A stretch of 64,000 nucleotides of DNA from Mangrovicoccus ximenensis (GCF_003056725.1 NZ_QBKZ01000001.1:225252-289251); one strand, 5' to 3'. Shown: positions 34,069 through 45,165, counted from the stretch's first letter. Numbers and translations are program-made. The notes: a model not told the origin generated them from the sequence alone.

Positions 34069-35844
34069 TCACTCCTGCGGCACGACCCGGATGTTCAGCT
34101 CGCGCAGCTGCTCGTTGGTGGGCTCGTTCGGGGCGCCCATCATCACGTCCTCGGCGCGCTGGTTCATCGGGAACAGCATCACCTCGCGGATGTTCTGCTC
34201 GTCGGCCAGCAGCATGACGATCCGGTCGATCCCCGCCGCGCAGCCGCCGTGGGGCGGGGCGCCGAAGCGGAAGGCGTTGACCATGCCGCCGAAGCGCTTG
34301 CGGACTTCATCCTCGCCGTAGCCGGCGATTTCGAAGGCCTTGAACATGATCTCCGGCTTGTGGTTCCGGATCGCGCCCGAGACCAGCTCGTAGCCGTTGC
34401 ACGCGAGGTCGTACTGGTAGCCGAGCACGTCGAGCGGATTGCCCTCCAGCGCCTCCATCCCGCCCTGCGGCATCGAGAAGGGGTTGTGCTCGAAGTCGAT
34501 CTTGCCGGTTTCCTCGTCCTTCTCGTAGACCGGAAAGTCGACGATCCAGGCAAAGGCAAAGCGCTCCATGTCGGTCAGGCCAAGCTCCTCGCCGATCACG
34601 GTGCGGGCCTTGCCCGCGACCTTGACGAAGCTCTCCGGCTTGCCGCCGAGGAAGAAGGCCGCGTCGCCGATGCCCAGGTCCAGCTGCTGGCGGATCGCCT
34701 CGGTGCGCTCGGGACCGATGTTCTTGGCAAGCGGGCCCGCGGCCTCCATCGCGCCATTCGCTTCGCGCCAGAAGATGTAGCCCATGCCCGGCAGGCCTTC
34801 CTTCTGGGCAAAGGCGTTCATCCGGTCGCAGAACTTGCGGCTGCCGCCCTTCGGCGCCGGGATCGCGCGGATCTCGGTGCCGTCCTGCTCCAGCAGCTTG
34901 GCGAAGATCGCGAAGCCCGAGCCGCGGAAATGCTCGGAGACGTCCTGCATCTTGATCGGGCAGCGCAGGTCCGGCTTGTCGGTGCCGTACCATTTCATCG
35001 CGTCGCGGTAGCCGATCTGCGGCCACTCGCTGTCGACCGCGCGGCCGCCGCCGAATTCCTCGAAAACGCCCTGGATCACCGGCTGGATCGTGTCGAACAC
35101 GTCCTGCTGCTCGACGAAGGACATCTCCATGTCGAGCTGGTAGAAATCGGTGGGCGAGCGGTCGGCGCGCGGGTCCTCGTCGCGGAAGCAGGGCGCGATC
35201 TGGAAGTACTTGTCGAAGCCCGAAACCATCAGCAGCTGCTTGAACTGCTGCGGCGCCTGCGGCAGCGCGTAGAACTTGCCCGGATGCAGGCGCGACGGCA
35301 CCAGGAAGTCGCGCGCGCCTTCCGGCGACGACGCGGTGATGATCGGCGTCTGGTGCTCGCGGAAGCCCTTGTCCCACATGCGGCGGCGCATCGAGGCGAC
35401 AACGTCGGAGCGCAGCTTCATGTTGTCCTGCATCTTCTCGCGGCGCAGGTCGAGATAGCGGTATTTCAGCCGGGTCTCTTCGGGGTACTCCTGCTCGCCG
35501 AAGACCATCAGCGGCAGTTCCTCGGCGGCGCCGAGCACCTCGAGATCACGGACGAAGACCTCGATCTCGCCGGTCGGGATCTTCGGGTTGACCAGCTCGG
35601 GATCGCGCGCCTTCACGGTGCCGTCGATGCGGATGCACCATTCCGAGCGGACTTTCTCGACATCCTTGAACGCGGGGCTGTCCGGGTCGGCAAGGACCTG
35701 GGTCATGCCGTAATGGTCGCGCAGGTCGATGAAGAGGATGCCGCCATGGTCGCGCACCCGGTGCACCCACCCGGCAAGACGAACGGTCTGACCGACCTCG
35801 GCAGAGGTCAGGGCGGCACAGGTATGGCTGCGAAAGGCGTGCAT
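34069..35844 (-). CDS. aspS: aspartyl-tRNA synthetase
   Basis: A 591-residue class II synthetase of bacterial type. It has an N-terminal OB-fold anticodon domain ([20 protein letters not shown]), motif 2 [19 protein letters not shown], the bacterial GAD insertion, and motif 3 [18 protein letters not shown]. Complete and undamaged, with its own terminator, in contrast to its neighbours. Charges tRNA-Asp in the cytoplasm; in organisms using the amidotransferase route it may also charge tRNA-Asn, which cannot be judged here. Confidence 0.97.
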   Translation of the reverse strand: MHAFRSHTCAALTSAEVGQTVRLAGWVHRVRDHGGILFIDLRDHYGMTQVLADPDSPAFKDVEKVRSEWCIRIDGTVKARDPELVNPKIPTGEIEVFVRDLEVLGAAEELPLMVFGEQEYPEETRLKYRYLDLRREKMQDNMKLRSDVVASMRRRMWDKGFREHQTPIITASSPEGARDFLVPSRLHPGKFYALPQAPQQFKQLLMVSGFDKYFQIAPCFRDEDPRADRSPTDFYQLDMEMSFVEQQDVFDTIQPVIQGVFEEFGGGRAVDSEWPQIGYRDAMKWYGTDKPDLRCPIKMQDVSEHFRGSGFAIFAKLLEQDGTEIRAIPAPKGGSRKFCDRMNAFAQKEGLPGMGYIFWREANGAMEAAGPLAKNIGPERTEAIRQQLDLGIGDAAFFLGGKPESFVKVAGKARTVIGEELGLTDMERFAFAWIVDFPVYEKDEETGKIDFEHNPFSMPQGGMEALEGNPLDVLGYQYDLACNGYELVSGAIRNHKPEIMFKAFEIAGYGEDEVRKRFGGMVNAFRFGAPPHGGCAAGIDRIVMLLADEQNIREVMLFPMNQRAEDVMMGAPNEPTNEQLRELNIRVVPQE

Positions 35845-35890
35845 GTGATCCTCGGGCGGATTGGAGGCAGGAATTCTGGGTTCGCGGCGT

Positions 35891-37453
35891 TCAAGCCCGC
35901 CAGCGCCCCGGTGTCAAGCCTTGCCCGTTGCGCAGCGCCCCCGCGGCATCGCCCGGCAGCGCTTTGGACCGCGCGGCAGGGGCGGCAATCCCGCGCCCTG
36001 CACCGGAGGTCCGCGCCCCCGGGAAGACGCTGTCGGGCGGCGCGGTGCCGTCGCGCACCCAGTCCTCGAGCGCGACTTCGAGCGCCCGCAGCACCGGCGC
36101 CGCGCTCAGCGGGTTCTTCGGATAGACGCAGGTCGCGGTCTCCGACGGCGCTCCGCCCCAGGCGTTGAAATGCGGCGCCCCGGCCAGGTAGTAGAGCCGC
36201 ACGTCCTGCGGCATCTCCAGCGGCGTGCCGTCGGGCGCGGTCGAAACCAGCGCGGAGCGGCCCTGCCAGAACTCGGTATCGGTATCGACATGCATCAGCT
36301 TGGGGCAGGTGTCCGTCGCCTCGCAGGCCTCCAGGATGCTGCCGGTCCGGCCGGTCAGCGGGTCGGTGGCCTCGGCATAGGAGAACGGGAACTGGTCGCC
36401 GGGATAGTCGTGATCCTCGTGCTGGCGCGAATAGCGCCCGGCGAGCGCGAAGGGATAGTTGGCGAAGGTCTTCCGCGAGCCGGCGATATGGGCGATCATC
36501 CCGTCGAAGACCTGTGCGCCCGTGCCATCCGCGTTGAAGCCCTGGTAGAGGAAATCGCGCAGGAAGCGCCCGGATTGCGAGATGCCGATCCCGAGCGCGT
36601 GCTCGGCCGGACCGAAGGGGGGCTCCGCATCATGGCCAGGGCTGCCGCGCAGGAAGGACACCACATCGGCGGTCGCCACGAAGCCGAGCCCCGCCGGAAC
36701 CGCCTCCGTGGCCGGATAGGTGAAGTCGTAGATCGCGCCGCCGTCGAAGCCCTCGGGGCGGCTGATCTCGACGGTCGTGTCGTCGACGTAGCGGAAGCCC
36801 AGCCCCTCCGGCGTTTCCGGCGCGGCCTGCGCCGTCGCGCGGACGGTCAGGGTCGCCTTCGCCGGATCCATGTCCGCCGCCGGATAGGTCAGCTTGATCT
36901 GTCCGTCCGCCGCGCCGTCATCGAAGATCGCCTGCTCGCGCGACAGGCCGGTGACGCCCTCGGCGACCGGCAGGTCGAGCTGGAGCAGGTCCCCGCCCAG
37001 ATGGGTCTGCCAGCCGCTCCAGACCAGGGTGTGGCCGCGCTCCATCAGGAAGCCGTCGCCCGGCTGGCCGATGTCGAAGCCCTTGCCCGCGGGCGACAGG
37101 TTCAGCCCCATGAAGGACAGGTTCCGGCCGCGGTTGGCGACCTCGTAGAACAGCATGCCCGAGCCGGTGCCGGTCGGCCGCAGGATCGAAACCTCGCTGC
37201 GGAACTCGACCAGGCCGTCATCGTTCAGCGGCACGTCGCCGATATGGACGATGCCCGCGGCGCGTTCGGATGCGGGGTCGATGGTGATCGTCGCCAGCGC
37301 GTCGATGCGTTCGTAGCTGCCCGCGGCGCCGAACTCCCGGCCGTCGAAGGCCGGGGCGGCCGCCAGGATCCGGAAATCCGTGACTTCCGCGGATGCGATT
37401 GCCGGGGCCAGGGCCAGCAGGGCCGTGCCGGCCAGCAGGGCTGGTCGTTTCAT
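35891..37453 (-). pseudogene. exported alpha/beta hydrolase domain protein, C-terminally truncated
   Basis: Signal peptide MKRPALLAGTALLALAPAIASA at the N-terminus, followed by a large secreted protein of the ABHD-type family: YEVANRGRNLSFMGLN, GFLMERGHTLVWSGWQ, GIGISQSGRFLRDFLYQGFN (nucleophile elbow GISQSG), HVDTDTEFWQ, YYLAGAPHFNAWG. After about residue 480 (near 36005, GARTSGAGRG) the sequence becomes low-complexity, and ~150 C-terminal residues expected for the family are missing. The catalytic core may be intact. The upstream region carries a TTGTATACAA palindrome. Confidence 0.7.
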
Positions 37454-37579
37454 GGTGTCTCCTCCTTCAGGGACGCGGTTTCTCCGCTCCGGACCGTTCT
37501 CCGGCCTCTCGCGTGCGGCCGCCCTGCCGGGCGGCGTGCCCCTAGATCTAGCCGGAACATGTTTTTCAGGTCAACCTTC

Positions 37580-37606
37580 TTGTATACAATACCCTATAGG
37601 TTGTAT
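37580..37606. promoter_or_regulatory. GntR-like palindrome upstream of the exported hydrolase
   Basis: TTGTATACAA (37580-37589) is a perfect palindrome. The right half also pairs with TTGTAT at 37601-37606, giving ATACAA-N11-TTGTAT. It lies ~130 bp before the hydrolase start and ~85 bp before hemolysin III. The core TGTATACA is the same as in the site at 31358. Confidence 0.45.
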
Positions 37607-37689
37607 CTCGGCGGGACGCTGGAAAGACGGCACGCCGGAAAACAGGGATTCTGCTTGGCGGACGGCCTGGGCGGGCGCAGACTGGGGCC

Positions 37690-38352
37690 ATGTCCACCGC
37701 AGGCCAGAGCCACCGCGCCTATAGCCGTGCCGAGCGGATCAGCGACGGCATCGTGCATGTCGCCGGCGTCGTCCTGGCGCTGGCCGGGGTTCCCCTGCTG
37801 ATCGGCCTGGCGGTGCTGCGCGGCGCGGAGCCCGCCGCGCTGGCCGGCGCGGCGGTCTATGGCGGGGCGCTGATCCTGATGCTGACCTGCTCGGCGCTCT
37901 ACAACATGATCGACAGCAAGCGCTGGGGCGGGCTGCTGCGGCGGCTCGACCATTCGGCGATCTACGTCAAGATCGCGGGCACCTACACGCCCTTCGTGCT
38001 GATTTCGGGGGTGCCCGCGACCGGACTGCTGGCCGGGCTCTGGGGCTCGGCGACGCTCGGCACCGTGCTGAAGATCGCCGCGCCCCACCGGTTCCGCTGG
38101 TTCGGGCTGGGGCTCTACCTCGCCATGGGCTGGGCAGCGGTGCTGGCCGGGGGCGGCCTGCTGGCGGGGCTACCGGCCCCGGTGCCGGGGCTGATGATCG
38201 CCGGCGGGCTGGTCTATACCGCCGGCGTGGCCTTCCATCTCTGGGAAAGGCTCGCCTTCCACACCACCATCTGGCACGTCTTCGTGCTGGTCGGCAGCGT
38301 GCTCTATTTCGCCGCCGTGCTGCAGATGCTTGCGGCCGCGCCTTCGGCCTAG
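37690..38352 (+). CDS. hemolysin III family protein (TrhA-like)
   Basis: A 220-residue integral membrane protein with about seven helices. Family motifs are YSRAERISDGIVHVAGVVLA, CSALYNMIDSKRWGGLLRRL, DHSAIYVKIAGTYTPF and the C-terminal histidine cluster AFHLWERLAFHTTIWHVF. Relatives of bacterial TrhA affect membrane energetics or lipid homeostasis; hemolysis is not implied. Seems intact. It ends at a junction with a minus-strand gene tail. Confidence 0.9.
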   Translation: MSTAGQSHRAYSRAERISDGIVHVAGVVLALAGVPLLIGLAVLRGAEPAALAGAAVYGGALILMLTCSALYNMIDSKRWGGLLRRLDHSAIYVKIAGTYTPFVLISGVPATGLLAGLWGSATLGTVLKIAAPHRFRWFGLGLYLAMGWAAVLAGGGLLAGLPAPVPGLMIAGGLVYTAGVAFHLWERLAFHTTIWHVFVLVGSVLYFAAVLQMLAAAPSA

Positions 38353-38417
38353 GCGGGCAGCGATGCGGCCTTGCCGCCCCGGCGCAGCGCGGGCAGCGAG
38401 ACCACCGCCCTCCGGCG
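38349..38417 (-). pseudogene. unidentified C-terminal tail fragment
   Basis: The minus frame ending at 38349 gives RAVVSLPALRRGGKAASLPA followed by a stop. This looks like a genuine protein C-terminus but is too short to identify. It is followed head-on by the acyl-CoA dehydrogenase fragment. Confidence 0.25.
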
Positions 38418-39205
38418 CGGCTGGAGGAGGGCCGGGTCGTCACGCCGCCTGGTTTCGCCGAAGGCTACCGGGCGATCGCGGAGGGCGGCTGGGTCGGCAT
38501 GACGGCGGCGCCCGGACAGGGCGGCATGGGGCTGCCGGTGACGCTGGCCATGGCGGTCCAGGAGATGATGTCGGGCGCCTGCCTTGCGCTGCAGCTCTGC
38601 CCGCTCCTGAGCCAGGGCCAGATCGACGCGCTGGAGCATCACGCCTCCGATGCGCTGAAGGCGGCCTATCTGCCGAAGCTGGTTTCGGGGGCCTGGACCG
38701 GCACGATGTGCCTGACCGAGCCGCAGGCCGGCTCGGATGTCGGGGCGCTCGCCACGCGGGCGGAGCCGGCGGAGGATGGCAGCTACCGCATCACCGGGCA
38801 GAAGATCTTCATCACCTGGGGCGATCACGCCATGGCCGAGAACATCTGCCATCTGGTGCTGGCGCGGCTGCCGGAGGCGGCGCCGGGGACGAAGGGGATC
38901 AGCCTGTTCCTGGTGCCGAAGCTCCTGCCCGGTGCCGATGGCCGCCCCGATGCGCCGAACGCGGTGGAGACGGTCAGCCTCGAGCACAAGCTCGGGCTGC
39001 ATGGCTCGCCCACGGCGGTGCTGCAGTTCGAGGGCGCCACCGGCTGGCTGGTCGGCGCGCCGCACAAGGGCATGGCGGCGATGTTCACCATGATGAACAA
39101 TGCGCGGCTGGGCGTCGCCATGCAGGGGATCGGCGTTGCGGAGGCGGCGCTCCAGAAGGCGGCCGCCCATGCAGCGGAGCGGCGGCAGGGACCGACGCCC
39201 GAGCC
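38417..39205 (+). pseudogene. acyl-CoA dehydrogenase (DmdC-like), internal fragment
   Basis: The plus strand encodes RLEEGRVVTPPGFAEGYRAI, then GGWVGMTAAPGQGGMGLPVT, TMCLTEPQAGSDVGALATRA, GQKIFITWGDHAMAENI, LGLHGSPTAVLQFEGATGWL and GMAAMFTMMNNARLGVAMQG. This is the middle of an acyl-CoA dehydrogenase of the 3-methylmercaptopropionyl-CoA dehydrogenase-like group. About 65 N-terminal and ~300 C-terminal residues are missing. It ends near 39200 where the leucyl aminopeptidase fragment starts on the other strand. Confidence 0.8.
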
Positions 39206-39209
39206 GGGG

Positions 39210-40060
39210 CAGGCGGCGATCACCGCCGACAGCGCCGCCGCGAGGCTGTCGGAGCCCGTGTAGAACGGCGCGAGATCCGGGCCGACCGCGACCCGCGCCG
39301 CGCCGGTCAGCGTCGCCATCGACACCATCAGGTCGGGGCTTTCCTCGCCGCCATAGGCCAGCGCATCGGCGAGGACCAGCCGCCCCTCGGCATCGGTGTT
39401 GTTGATCTCCACCGTCAGCCCGGCGCGCGAGGTCAGCACGTCGCCCGGGCGGAAGGCCGATCCGGCCACCGCGTTCTCGGCCACCGGCAGGAGCACCCGC
39501 AGCCGCACCGGAAGGACCGAAGCCATGATCATGTGGGCCAGCCCCAGCACCGTCGCCGCCCCGCCCATGTCCTTCTTCATCAGCGCCATCGAGGAGGACG
39601 GCTTCAGGTCGAGCCCGCCGGTGTCGAAGACGATGCCCTTGCCCACGAGCGTCAGCGACGGACCGGAGCCGCCCCAGCGGATGTCGATCAGCCGCGGGCT
39701 GCGGTCCGAGGCGCGCCCGACCGCATGGATCATCGGGAAGTTTCGCTCCAGCAGGGTGTCGCCGTCGATCACTTCGATCGAGGCGCCATGCTCGACCGCC
39801 AGCGCCTCGGCCGCCGCCTGCAGCTCGGCCGGGCCCATCAGGTTCGCAGGCGTGTTGATCAGCTGCCGGGTCAGGCATTCGCCGGCGGCAATCGCCGCGA
39901 TCCGCGCGGCATCGACGCCCTCGGGCGGCACCAGCGACGGCATTTTCGGCGGCTCGGCACCGGATTTCAGCGTGTGGCTGTAGCCTGCCAGAAGCCAGGC
40001 CAGCGCCGCTTCGTCGCGCTCTTCGGCATCGAGCGGCGTGGCGATCTTCCAGGCGCCCAT
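39210..40060 (-). pseudogene. leucyl aminopeptidase (M17), internal fragment
   Basis: The minus frame from 40060 encodes [75 protein letters not shown] and INNTDAEGRLVLADAL. The M17 metal and catalytic motifs (K in VGKGIVFDTGG, NTDAEGR) are visible. The N-terminal ~80 residues and everything after FYTGSDSLAAAL are absent. It follows AcrB on the same strand but out of frame, and abuts the acyl-CoA dehydrogenase fragment tail to tail. Confidence 0.85.
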
Positions 40061-40065
40061 CGCCG

Positions 40066-43000
40066 CGTCAGGCGCGCGACGACCACGAAGAAGACCGGCA
40101 CGAAGAGCACGCCGAGCACCGTGGCCGAGATCGTGCCGCCGAGCACGCCCGAGCCGATCGCGGTCCGCCCGCCGGAGCCCGCGCCGGTCGACAGCACCAG
40201 CGGCAGCACGCCGAGCGAGAAGGCCATCGAGGTCATGATGATCGGGCGGAACCGTTGCTTCGCGGCCTCGCGCACCGCCTCGAAGAGCGGCTCGCCGTCC
40301 TCGAACCGTTCCCGGGCGAATTCCACGATCATGATCGCGTTCTTGCCGGTGAGGCCGATCACGGTCAGCAGGCCGACCTGGAAGAACACGCCGTTCTCGA
40401 AGCCGCCGACCCAGGCGCCGGTCAGCGCGCCGAGCACGCCGATCGGCATGGCCAGCATCACCGCGAAGGGGATCGACCAGCTTTCGTAGAGCGCGGCGAG
40501 CGACAGGAACACCGCCGCCAGCGACAGCGCGTAGAGCATCGGCGCCTGGCTGCCGGATTCGACTTCCTCCAGCGACAGGCCGGTCCAGGCAAGGTTGTAG
40601 CCTTCGGGCAGCTGGGTGACGAGCCGCTCCATCTCGGCCATCGCCTCGCCGGTGGTGATGCCCGGCGCGGGCGAGCCCTGGATCTGCATCGAGGGGACGC
40701 CGTTGTAGCGCACGACGCCCTGCGGCCCGTAGGTCCAGCTGCCGGTCGAGAAGTTCGAGAACGGCACCAGGCCGCCGGAGTCGTTGCGGACCCGCCACTG
40801 CTCGATATCCGAAGGCGCCGAGCGCGAGTCGGCCTCGCCCTGGACATAGACCCGCTTGATCCGGCCGTTGTCGAGGAAGTCGTTCACGTAGCTGCCCGCC
40901 CAGGCGACGTTCAGCAGGTTGCCGACATCCGCCGCCGAGATCCCCATCGCCCCGGCCTTGCGCCAGTCGATGTCGAGATTGTACTGCGCCGCGTCCTCGA
41001 GACCCGAGGGCCGCACCGAGCCGATCAGCGGGCTTTCCCCGGCCATGCCGAGAAGCTGGTTGCGGGCGTTCAGAAGCTGTTCATGCGTCTGGCCGCCGCG
41101 GGCCTGCAGGTAGAAGTCGAAGCCCGAGACGTTGCCGAGCTCGATCACCGAGGGCGGCACGATCGGGAAGACCATGGCGTCCTGGATGCCCATGAAGGCC
41201 GGGAAGGCGCGACCGGCGATGGCCTGGGCGCTCTGGTCCGGGCGCGGGCGGTCCTCCCAGTCCTTCAGCCGCACGAAGGCGATGCCCATGTTCTGGCCCT
41301 GGCCCGCGAAGGAGAATCCGGTGACGCCGAACATCGCCTCGACATTCTCGGATTCGCTGTCGAGGAAGAAGTTCTCGACCTGGCGGACGACCTCCTCGGT
41401 GCGCTCGGCGGTGGCGCCGGTGGGCGCCTGGATCAGGGTGAAGAGAATGCCCTGGTCCTCGTCGGGCAGGAAGCCGGTGGGCGTGCGCTGGAACAGCGCG
41501 ACCACGCCCGCGCCGATCAGCAGGTAGATGATCCCGACGCGGAGCGGCCGCCTGACCAGATAGCCGACGAAGCCGCCATAGCCGTTGTTCACCTTGTCGA
41601 AGCTGCGGTTGAACAGGCCGAAGAAGCCCTTCTTCTTGTGCGGGGTGTTCTTCAGCATGGTGGCGCAGAGCGCGGGCGTCAGGGTCAGCGCGACCAGCAC
41701 CGACAGCGCCATGGCCGAGACGATGGTGACAGAGAACTGCTGGTAGATCACGCCGGTGGAGCCGCCGAAGAAGGCCATCGGCACGAACACCGCCGACAGC
41801 ACCATGGCGATGCCGATCAGCGCGCCGGTGATCTGGTCCATCGACTTGCGCGTCGCCTCGACCGGGCTGAGGCCCTCTTCGTGCATGATCCGCTCGACGT
41901 TCTCGACGACCACGATGGCGTCGTCGACCAGAAGGCCGATCGCCAGAACCATGGCGAGCATGGTCAGCGTGTTGATCGAGAAGCCGAGCGCCGCCATCAC
42001 CCCGAACGTGCCGAGCAGCACGACCGGCACGGCGAGCGTCGGGATGATCGTCGCCCGCAGGTTCTGCAGGAAGAGGAGCATCACGAAGAACACGAGGATG
42101 ATCGCCTCGACCAGCGTCTTGACCACCTCGTGGATCGAGATCTCGACGAAGGGGGTGGTGTCGAAGGGAATGACGTATTCCATGCCCTCCGGGAAGAACG
42201 ACGCGAAATCCTCGACGCGTTCCTTCACCCGGGCCGCGGTGTCGAGCGCGTTGGCGCCGGGCGCCAGGCTGATCGCCATGCCCGAAGACGGGCCGCGGTT
42301 GTAATGCGCGATGGTCGAGTAGTTCTGGGCGCCGATCTCCACCCGCGCGACATCGTCGAGCAGCACGAGGCCGCCATCGGTTTCGGCGCGCAGCACGATC
42401 TGGCGGAAATCCTCGGGCGTCGACAGCAGCGACTGGGCCGTGATCGTGGCGTTCAGCATCTGGCCCGCGGGAGCGGGACGGTCGCCGAAGGCGCCGGCCG
42501 AGATCTGGGCGTTCTCTTCGGAGACTGCGCGGACCACGTCCGACGGCGTCAGCTCATAGGCGGCGAGCTTGGCCGGATCGAGCCAGATCCGCATGGCGTA
42601 CTGGCCGCCGAAGACCTGCACGTTGCCCACGCCCTCGACCCGGCTGAGATCGTCGACGAGGTTCGAGACCAGGTAATCCGACAGGTCGGCCTGGTCGAAG
42701 GTCCCGTCGGGAGAGACGAGGCCCACGACCATCAGGAAGCCGGCCGAGCTTTTCCGCACGGTGACGCCCTGGCGCTGCACCGTTTCCGGCAGCAGCGCGG
42801 TGGCCTGGCTGAGCTTGTTCTGCACCTGGACCTGGGCGATGTCCGGATCGGTGCCGGTCTCGAAGGTCAGGGTGATCTGCGAGGAGCCCGCCGAGGTCGA
42901 GCTGGAGGACATGTAGCGCATGCCGTCGAGCCCGGTCATCTGCTGTTCGATGACCTGGGTGACGGTATTGGCGACGGTCTCGGCCGAGGCGCCGGGATAG

Positions 43001-43143
43001 GTGGCGCGGATCTGCACCGAGGGCGGCGCGATCTGCGGATATTGCGAGACCGGCAGCGAGAAGATCGACAAGAGGCCGATCCCCATGATGATGATCGAGA
43101 TCACCCAGGCGAAAATCGGGCGATCAATGAAAAAGCGGGCCAT
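40066..43143 (-). CDS. RND efflux transporter permease (AcrB/HAE1 type)
   Basis: A ~1025-residue inner-membrane proton antiporter. The N-terminus [20 protein letters not shown], the proton-relay DD in [20 protein letters not shown], the porter domains and the Lys in [18 protein letters not shown] are present. It would form a tripartite pump with a periplasmic adaptor and outer-membrane channel, exporting drugs or other amphiphiles. The sequence matches AcrB to [12 protein letters not shown] near 40066 and then passes into aminopeptidase DNA, so only the last dozen residues may be altered. The frame stays open to 39967 by chance. The adaptor gene upstream is truncated, so pump function is uncertain. 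Confidence 0.88.
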
Positions 43144-43187
43144 GGCGGCACTCCGGAAAACTGGGGATCAGAACGGGCCGGTCAGGC

Positions 43188-43930
43188 TCATTCCGTCATG
43201 GCTTGGGTTGACTCGTCTTCGGCTTCGCGTTCCTGCGGGGCGACGGTGGCGCCCGGCGCGGTCTTCTGCAGCCCTGCGACGATCACCCGGTCGCCCGGGT
43301 TCAGCCCGCTCTCGACGATCCAGGAATTGCCGCGGTCCTGGATGATCTCCAGCTGGCGGGTCTCGACGACATTGTCGGCATTGACGACCATCGCGGTCGG
43401 GTTGCCGCGGCGGTCGCGGGTCACGCCTTCCTGCGGGACCATGTAGACGCCCGAGACGGCGGCGGTCGGCATCTCGACCTGGACATACATGCCCGGCAGC
43501 AAGAGCTTGTCGGGATTGTCGAAGGTCAGGCGCAGCACCACGACGCCGGTCTGCTCGTCGACATGCGGCTCGGCCGCGGTCAGCATGCCGGTCTGCTCGT
43601 AGATGGTGCCGTCGGCGAGCCGCAGCTGCACGGTGTGGTCCTCGACCCCGGGCTCGGCGGCATCGCCGCGGCGGCGCCAGCGCAGCACGTCGGCGGCCGA
43701 TTGCGTCACGTCGACATAGACCGGGTCGATGTTGCGGATCACCGCCAGCGCCGAGGTCTGGCCGGTGGTCACCAGCGCGCCGGAGGACACGTCGGAGCGG
43801 CCGATTTCGCCCGAGAGCCGGGCATGGATCGTGGTGCGGTCGAGCTCGATCTGCGCGGAGGCCAGCTGGGCCTGGGCGACCAGAAGCTGCGCTTCGGCCT
43901 GCTCGCGCGCGGTGCGGGCGTCGTCGGGCG
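43188..43930 (-). pseudogene. RND efflux periplasmic adaptor, N-terminally truncated
   Basis: The minus frame encodes DDARTAREQAEAQLLVAQAQ, LDRTTIHARLSGEIGRSDVS, the beta-barrel domain and GLNPGDRVIVAGLQKTAPGA, i.e. the distal two thirds of an AcrA/MexA-type adaptor. Signal sequence, lipoyl half and the first coiled-coil helix (~130 residues) are missing. It starts inside a joint with fdhD: the frame begins with MSGLKAP, whose ATGA overlaps the fdhD stop. AcrB follows 44 bp downstream. Confidence 0.85.
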
Positions 43931-43942
43931 CCTTCAACCCGC

Positions 43943-44806
43943 TCATGTCGCCGCCTTGCGCCGCGATCCGGCGCTTTCGGCGGGGACGGAGGCCGGGTCG
44001 GCGTCGCGGATCAGCCGTTCCTCGCCCGCGAGGCAGACGAAGCGCTGGCCGCGCATCCGGCCGATCAGCGTCAGCCCGACCTGGCGGGCGATCTCGACGC
44101 CCCAGGCGGTGAAGCCCGAGCGCGAGACCAGCACCGGAATGCCCATCTGCGCTGTTTTGATCACCATTTCCGAGGTCAGACGGCCGGTGGTGTAGAGGAT
44201 CTTGTCCTCCGCCGCGACGCCGTGCCGGAACAGGAAGCCCGCGATCTTGTCGACCGCGTTGTGGCGTCCGACATCCTCCATGTAGACCAGCGGGCGATCG
44301 CCCTGGCAGAGCACCGTGCCGTGGATTGCGCCGGCCTCGAGATAGAGCGAGGGCGTGGTATTGATCTCCTTCGCCAGCGCATAGAGCCAGCTGGTCCGGA
44401 CCTCCGCCTGCGGCAGGACGAGATCGCCGAGCCCCTCCATCATGTCGCCGAAGACGGTGCCGACCGCGCAGCCAGAAGTGCGGGTCTTCTTCTGCAGCTT
44501 CTCCTCGTAGGAGGTCTCGCGCTCGGTGCGCACCACGACGGTCTCGATTTCCTCGTCGTAATCGATGCCGGTGACGGTGTCGTCGGCGCGCAGCATGCCC
44601 TGGTTGCGCAGGAATCCCAGCGCCAGGTATTCGGGATAGTCGCCAATGGTCATCGCGGTGACGATTTCCTGGCGGTTGAGATAGATCGTCAGCGGACGTT
44701 CCTCGACCACGGCGATCTCGGCCGCGGCGCCGGTCTGGTCGGTGCCGGAGATGCGCCTCGTCAGGCGGGGATTCCCCGGATCGGGAAGCAGCGGCAATTC
44801 TGGCAT
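43943..44806 (-). CDS. fdhD: formate dehydrogenase accessory sulfurtransferase FdhD
   Basis: A 287-residue protein with LTIYLNRQEIVTAMTIGDYP, TSGCAVGTVFGDMMEG (the cysteine loop), VYMEDVGRHNAVDKIAGF and TGRLTSEMVIKTAQMGIPVL. FdhD transfers sulfur from IscS to the molybdenum cofactor of formate dehydrogenases. GGAGG precedes ATG 44806. Complete. In many alphaproteobacteria mobA follows fdhD; here the gene overlapping its stop is a short N-terminus (MSGLKAP) fused to the efflux adaptor. No formate dehydrogenase subunit genes are in the window. Confidence 0.93.
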   Translation of the reverse strand: MPELPLLPDPGNPRLTRRISGTDQTGAAAEIAVVEERPLTIYLNRQEIVTAMTIGDYPEYLALGFLRNQGMLRADDTVTGIDYDEEIETVVVRTERETSYEEKLQKKTRTSGCAVGTVFGDMMEGLGDLVLPQAEVRTSWLYALAKEINTTPSLYLEAGAIHGTVLCQGDRPLVYMEDVGRHNAVDKIAGFLFRHGVAAEDKILYTTGRLTSEMVIKTAQMGIPVLVSRSGFTAWGVEIARQVGLTLIGRMRGQRFVCLAGEERLIRDADPASVPAESAGSRRKAAT

Positions 44807-44935
44807 GGACGGTTCCGGCGCCTCCTCTGGCCTTGGGCAGGGCGCATTTTGTCTCCGGAACCGGGCAGTTGCAAGGGCAGGCGGCCCGCCCCGGCCACCC
44901 TCTGCGTGCCGACCCGGCCGGTCGCGGCCGGGCCC

Positions 44936-45165
44936 GCCGCTCCGATCATCTCTCTACCGGTGGCGCTCATCTCCATGTACAGCTGATGGAACTTGTACAT
45001 TTGTGTGGGTAGGGACTGCAGCAGCTCAGGCTTGACAAGCGGTTTACCGAGTTCGTACATGTATTTCACTTCCGCCTTTTCGATTGGTGCGACTCCTAGC
45101 AATTGATCCGTAGTTAGACCGGTGTCAGTAATAAATTGTTCTATCGTCATTTCTTTACCGGTCAC
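44936..45165 (-). other. lower-G+C open segment fused in frame to the caspase-like fragment
   Basis: About 230 bp with near 50% G+C (90 G+C in 44941-45120 by my count), against ~70% around it. The minus strand is open throughout and in frame with the caspase domain. It encodes a protein-like text (LVTGKEMTIEQFITDTGLTT, KAEVKYMYELGKPLV, LPTQMYKFHQLYMEMS). I cannot name the family. It has the character of foreign DNA, possibly eukaryotic or from another replicon, or an assembly chimera. Confidence 0.5.

Noticed and set aside
33637-36168. 843-residue plus-strand open frame
   Set aside because: Antisense to the intact aspS gene; no motifs.
39967-40065. Extension of the AcrB frame to 39967
   Set aside because: The added ~33 residues lie over leucyl-aminopeptidase DNA in another frame and do not resemble AcrB ends.
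40255-43446. 1063-residue open frame opposite the AcrB-like gene
   Set aside because: Antisense shadow produced by high G+C codon bias; histidine/arginine-rich and family-free.
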